Shown here piece after piece: positions 61,351 to 64,000 of a stretch of 64,000 nt of DNA (position 1 is its first letter; each line of letters starts with the position of its first letter). The translations under genes were made by a program, and so were the position numbers. The DNA is from Metallyticus violacea. Lineage: Eukaryota > Arthropoda > Insecta > Mantodea > Metallyticidae. The notes beneath the pieces are model-generated. The model was not told where the DNA came from and made no database searches. It worked only from the letters and a program-made list of their open reading frames with translations. The stretch lies in NCBI GenBank assembly GCA_030762175.1, contig CM060838.1, positions 16,723,501-16,787,500 on the forward strand. The letters run 5' to 3'.

Positions 61351-64000
61351 TTTATTATCGTGCGTGTTATTGCTCCAAGAGGAAGCTAAAAGAGGGTGAC
61401 CAAAATTCGGCGCATTCTGGCATGTTCTTACATCATTTTGGAAAGCATGCCTAAGCTCTTGGATGGTCCATTCTATAATTTAAATAGTCTTGCTAAGTGT
61501 TGAAAATGATATTTAAAATAATAAAATATATACTGTTTAGTAACTTCTTAAGGAACTTAGAGGAGGTCAAGAGAAAACATTTTTATGTGCAAAAAATCTC
61601 ATAGTTCTATATTTTCCCGATAGGGATAATTTAAGAGTGTGGAATCATTTATTCTCAGTGATGATGCCTCCAATGTGTGTTTTAAGCAGTGAATGTTTAA
61701 TTTATGATGTGTTGTGATCAATTTACTTTACTTCGAAGACGATTAACATTTTGTAATCCGCCAAACAGTGTGTGACACTGCTGCAAAGAAAAGCGAGCCT
61801 TCATATTGTTCTGTTTATTGCAATGTACGTAATTTGAATGTATAATTCTAGAGAGTCGGTTAATATTTACTGTCCAGTGTACACAATACAATTTGCATTT
61901 GTGATGGCAGACTTCACTTTCCTCGAATAGGTGGAAATGTATCTCATTTTTGGGTAGATACGATCAACAGCCGCACTATAAGGCCTGAATATCCAACTTT
62001 TAGGGAACATGAGATCGCCGTTATATGTCCTCCAGTAACTTCATGAACTATTGGTGAGACCGGCTCCCTGTGAACACTTTTGCAATCAGTTCAATGGAAA
62101 ACTAGTTCAACGCGTGTAAATGTGTGTATAATCTCGCTGGAACTGAAATAATACTTAGCAAAACTGAATTTCAGAATACATTCCCCAACGAGAGAGAGAG
62201 AGAAAAAAATGATACGAAAAGATTTTTTAGCACACAAACGTTGTAAACCGCCATTTAAAACACTATACGTGCATGTTTATGGAGAGATGTGTAATAGGCT
62301 TTGCTATGTACAGCAATCCAATTGAGTAAGCTGAGAGGACTTGCTTCATTCTTGTATATAATTCCCTCTTTCATCATATGTTCACATTCTAGATGGTAGA
62401 ATATATTTTAATGTTAAAACGTACGAGGTAAAGCGCTTAAAATGCCAGAGGTATTACAGCTCAAGAAACCTTCTTACTAATTTTTGGTCTTTTATTACGA
62501 AGAATATCTGTGAATTTTGGTTAAGCACCTTTTCATAACTTTGTAGCAATATTTTGCCAAGAGAAGATGCAACGTATTATCATACAAAACACTGATCATA
62601 AACAGAACAGCTGTTTATATTGTTAGAAGGTATTTATCTACTCCACGAGACGCAAAAACTTCGTAAACTTGTACCATTACTTAGTCAGAAAATTCATCTT
62701 CTTCATGCATATATAAACTTTATTCTAAAGCAAGCGTTGTACAAGATAATTTTAGAAACACAATGAAGATACAATTTTAAAGTAGCAAATGTATTTAGAA
62801 CATGCTAAATAATTTTTTCAATGCAGGCACGGTTTAGATATTAAATGTTGTGAATTATTTCCTGCTACTGCAGAATAGTATTTATTTAAAAATGTTTTAG
62901 TGAGTTTGTCTATTATAGATTTTTTATTATTTTGAGGTTTTATAATTTCGTAGTTTAATTGACCACTTTTATTTAGATTACAGTATATTATACATTCGAA
63001 GAAAATCAATCATAAAAGCTAAAATATGTACACATTTATAAATCATGCCAAGACACAAGAAGACAGTAGCTGTGAATTATACCTTTCTGGAATGAGCAAT
63101 TTTACTGGAAGTCTGTAAGAGTATCTGGGTATATCTGTTAGAGTTAGGTGTACCTATTTATTACTGCTGAAAGCCTTCGTTCTGCTTAAACTTCTGGTTT
63201 CATTGTTATTAAATGAATAATTTGGTGAAATTTAACTTAATTCCACTGAAAAAGGGAACAGTTGGATGTAACTGGGGGTATTTTAGTTAAAAAAGTATTA
63301 TTATTATTGTTGCTATTTCTATTTGTGTGTTTGTGCAGTTGTGCAAATATCGTGTTCTGTGAAGTTATAATTATTTAGAAATAGCTATAAAATGTATATC
63401 TTAATTCGTTTCTTTGAAATGTTAAGTTGATAATCTAGGTCATCTATTGTGCTTATTCGATCAGCTTAACTTTCCAGGACCTCCATGGAGTTGACAACAA
63501 GGGAAGTTTTGTACAAACTAAACTTTTATATTTGTTCTTAATTCGCAAGAGTTCCTTCAGCTAGATGTTTCGAACATTTGTTTTTTAAGTCTATAAGGTT
63601 AGGGAGAGTTAGATTTAGACAGCAATTTGACAGCTCCTTGTGCAGTTTTTTTTTTTACCCAAAGAAATTAAACCCCTTTTAAAGTGAAATAAAATGAAAA
63701 GAATGGAGTTACTTAGTTACTGTAAATCATCTGATATTTAACTCTGTTAGCCTTAATCTATTTTGACTAATTTTCAACAATGTTTATATGAATAAAATAC
63801 TCCACGGAGGCCACTGAAAATTCCAGCTGACAGTATTTTGATGTAAGTAAGACGAAAGTTGTTCAAAAAGTGTTACTGTATGACTCTGTGTCGCTGTGCA
63901 TGCTATGACAAACAGATGTGCAGAATTTGCATAAAAATAGAATGGTGGGGCTTTTAGTGGATTGGAGGTGTGGGGATCAGACTAGCACTAACTTACGAGA
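61351..64000. other. Window end without recognised genes
   Basis: AT-rich sequence. A GC-richer patch at 61900-62060 and a short GA run at about 62190 are visible. No whirlin exon or transposon motif is recognised on either strand. Confidence 0.5.

Noticed and set aside
1..64000. CRISPR arrays, operons or bacterial-type genes
   Set aside because: None seen. The window is eukaryotic, with spliced exons and tRNA-derived SINEs.

Overview
The window is animal nuclear DNA, most likely from an arthropod with a large, AT-rich, transposon-rich genome. The reasons are the small exons separated by 3.5-17 kb introns, the many relics of arthropod-type Tc1/mariner transposons, the tRNA-derived SINEs and the AT microsatellites. 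I cannot fix the order. The style of the SINEs and mariners recalls polyneopteran insects or spiders, but that is inference.

One conserved protein-coding gene is visible, on the minus strand: the 3' end of a whirlin ortholog (WHRN; dysc/dyschronic in Drosophila). Four exons are seen, in transcript order 37286-37089, 20104-19973, 16419-16341 and 12629-12487. Every internal junction has GT..AG ends and compatible phase, and together they encode the last 183 residues: an acidic, charged linker followed by a complete C-terminal PDZ domain that ends at a TAG stop. The PDZ1, PDZ2 and harmonin-homology exons are not recognised and probably lie beyond position 64000. A 3' UTR of about 420 nt with a Ser/Asp-type (GAC/GAT)n tract and an AATAAA signal follows the stop.

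Layout. 1-11.7 kb: flank downstream of the gene, very AT-rich and markedly CpG-poor, with a LINE reverse-transcriptase relic, a SINE fragment, a foldback repeat and an (ATT)n microsatellite. 11.7-12.5 kb: sharp rise in CpG, 3' UTR and last exon. 12.6-20.1 kb: two introns of about 3.6 kb and the PDZ exons. 20.1-37.1 kb: a 17-kb intron holding three mariner copies, SINEs, a LINE 3' fragment split by a mariner, and a decayed LTR element with a primer-binding site. 37.3-64 kb: upstream intronic sequence with six further Tc1/mariner relics, SINEs from several families, foldbacks and small tandem duplications.

All transposases seen carry stops or frameshifts, so none looks active. Nothing in the window supports a novel multi-gene system. 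The points most worth a second look are the CpG boundary at about 11.7 kb, the number of unrelated Tc1/mariner lineages in one gene, an internally deleted element with intact ends, and the possibly undescribed SINE families.
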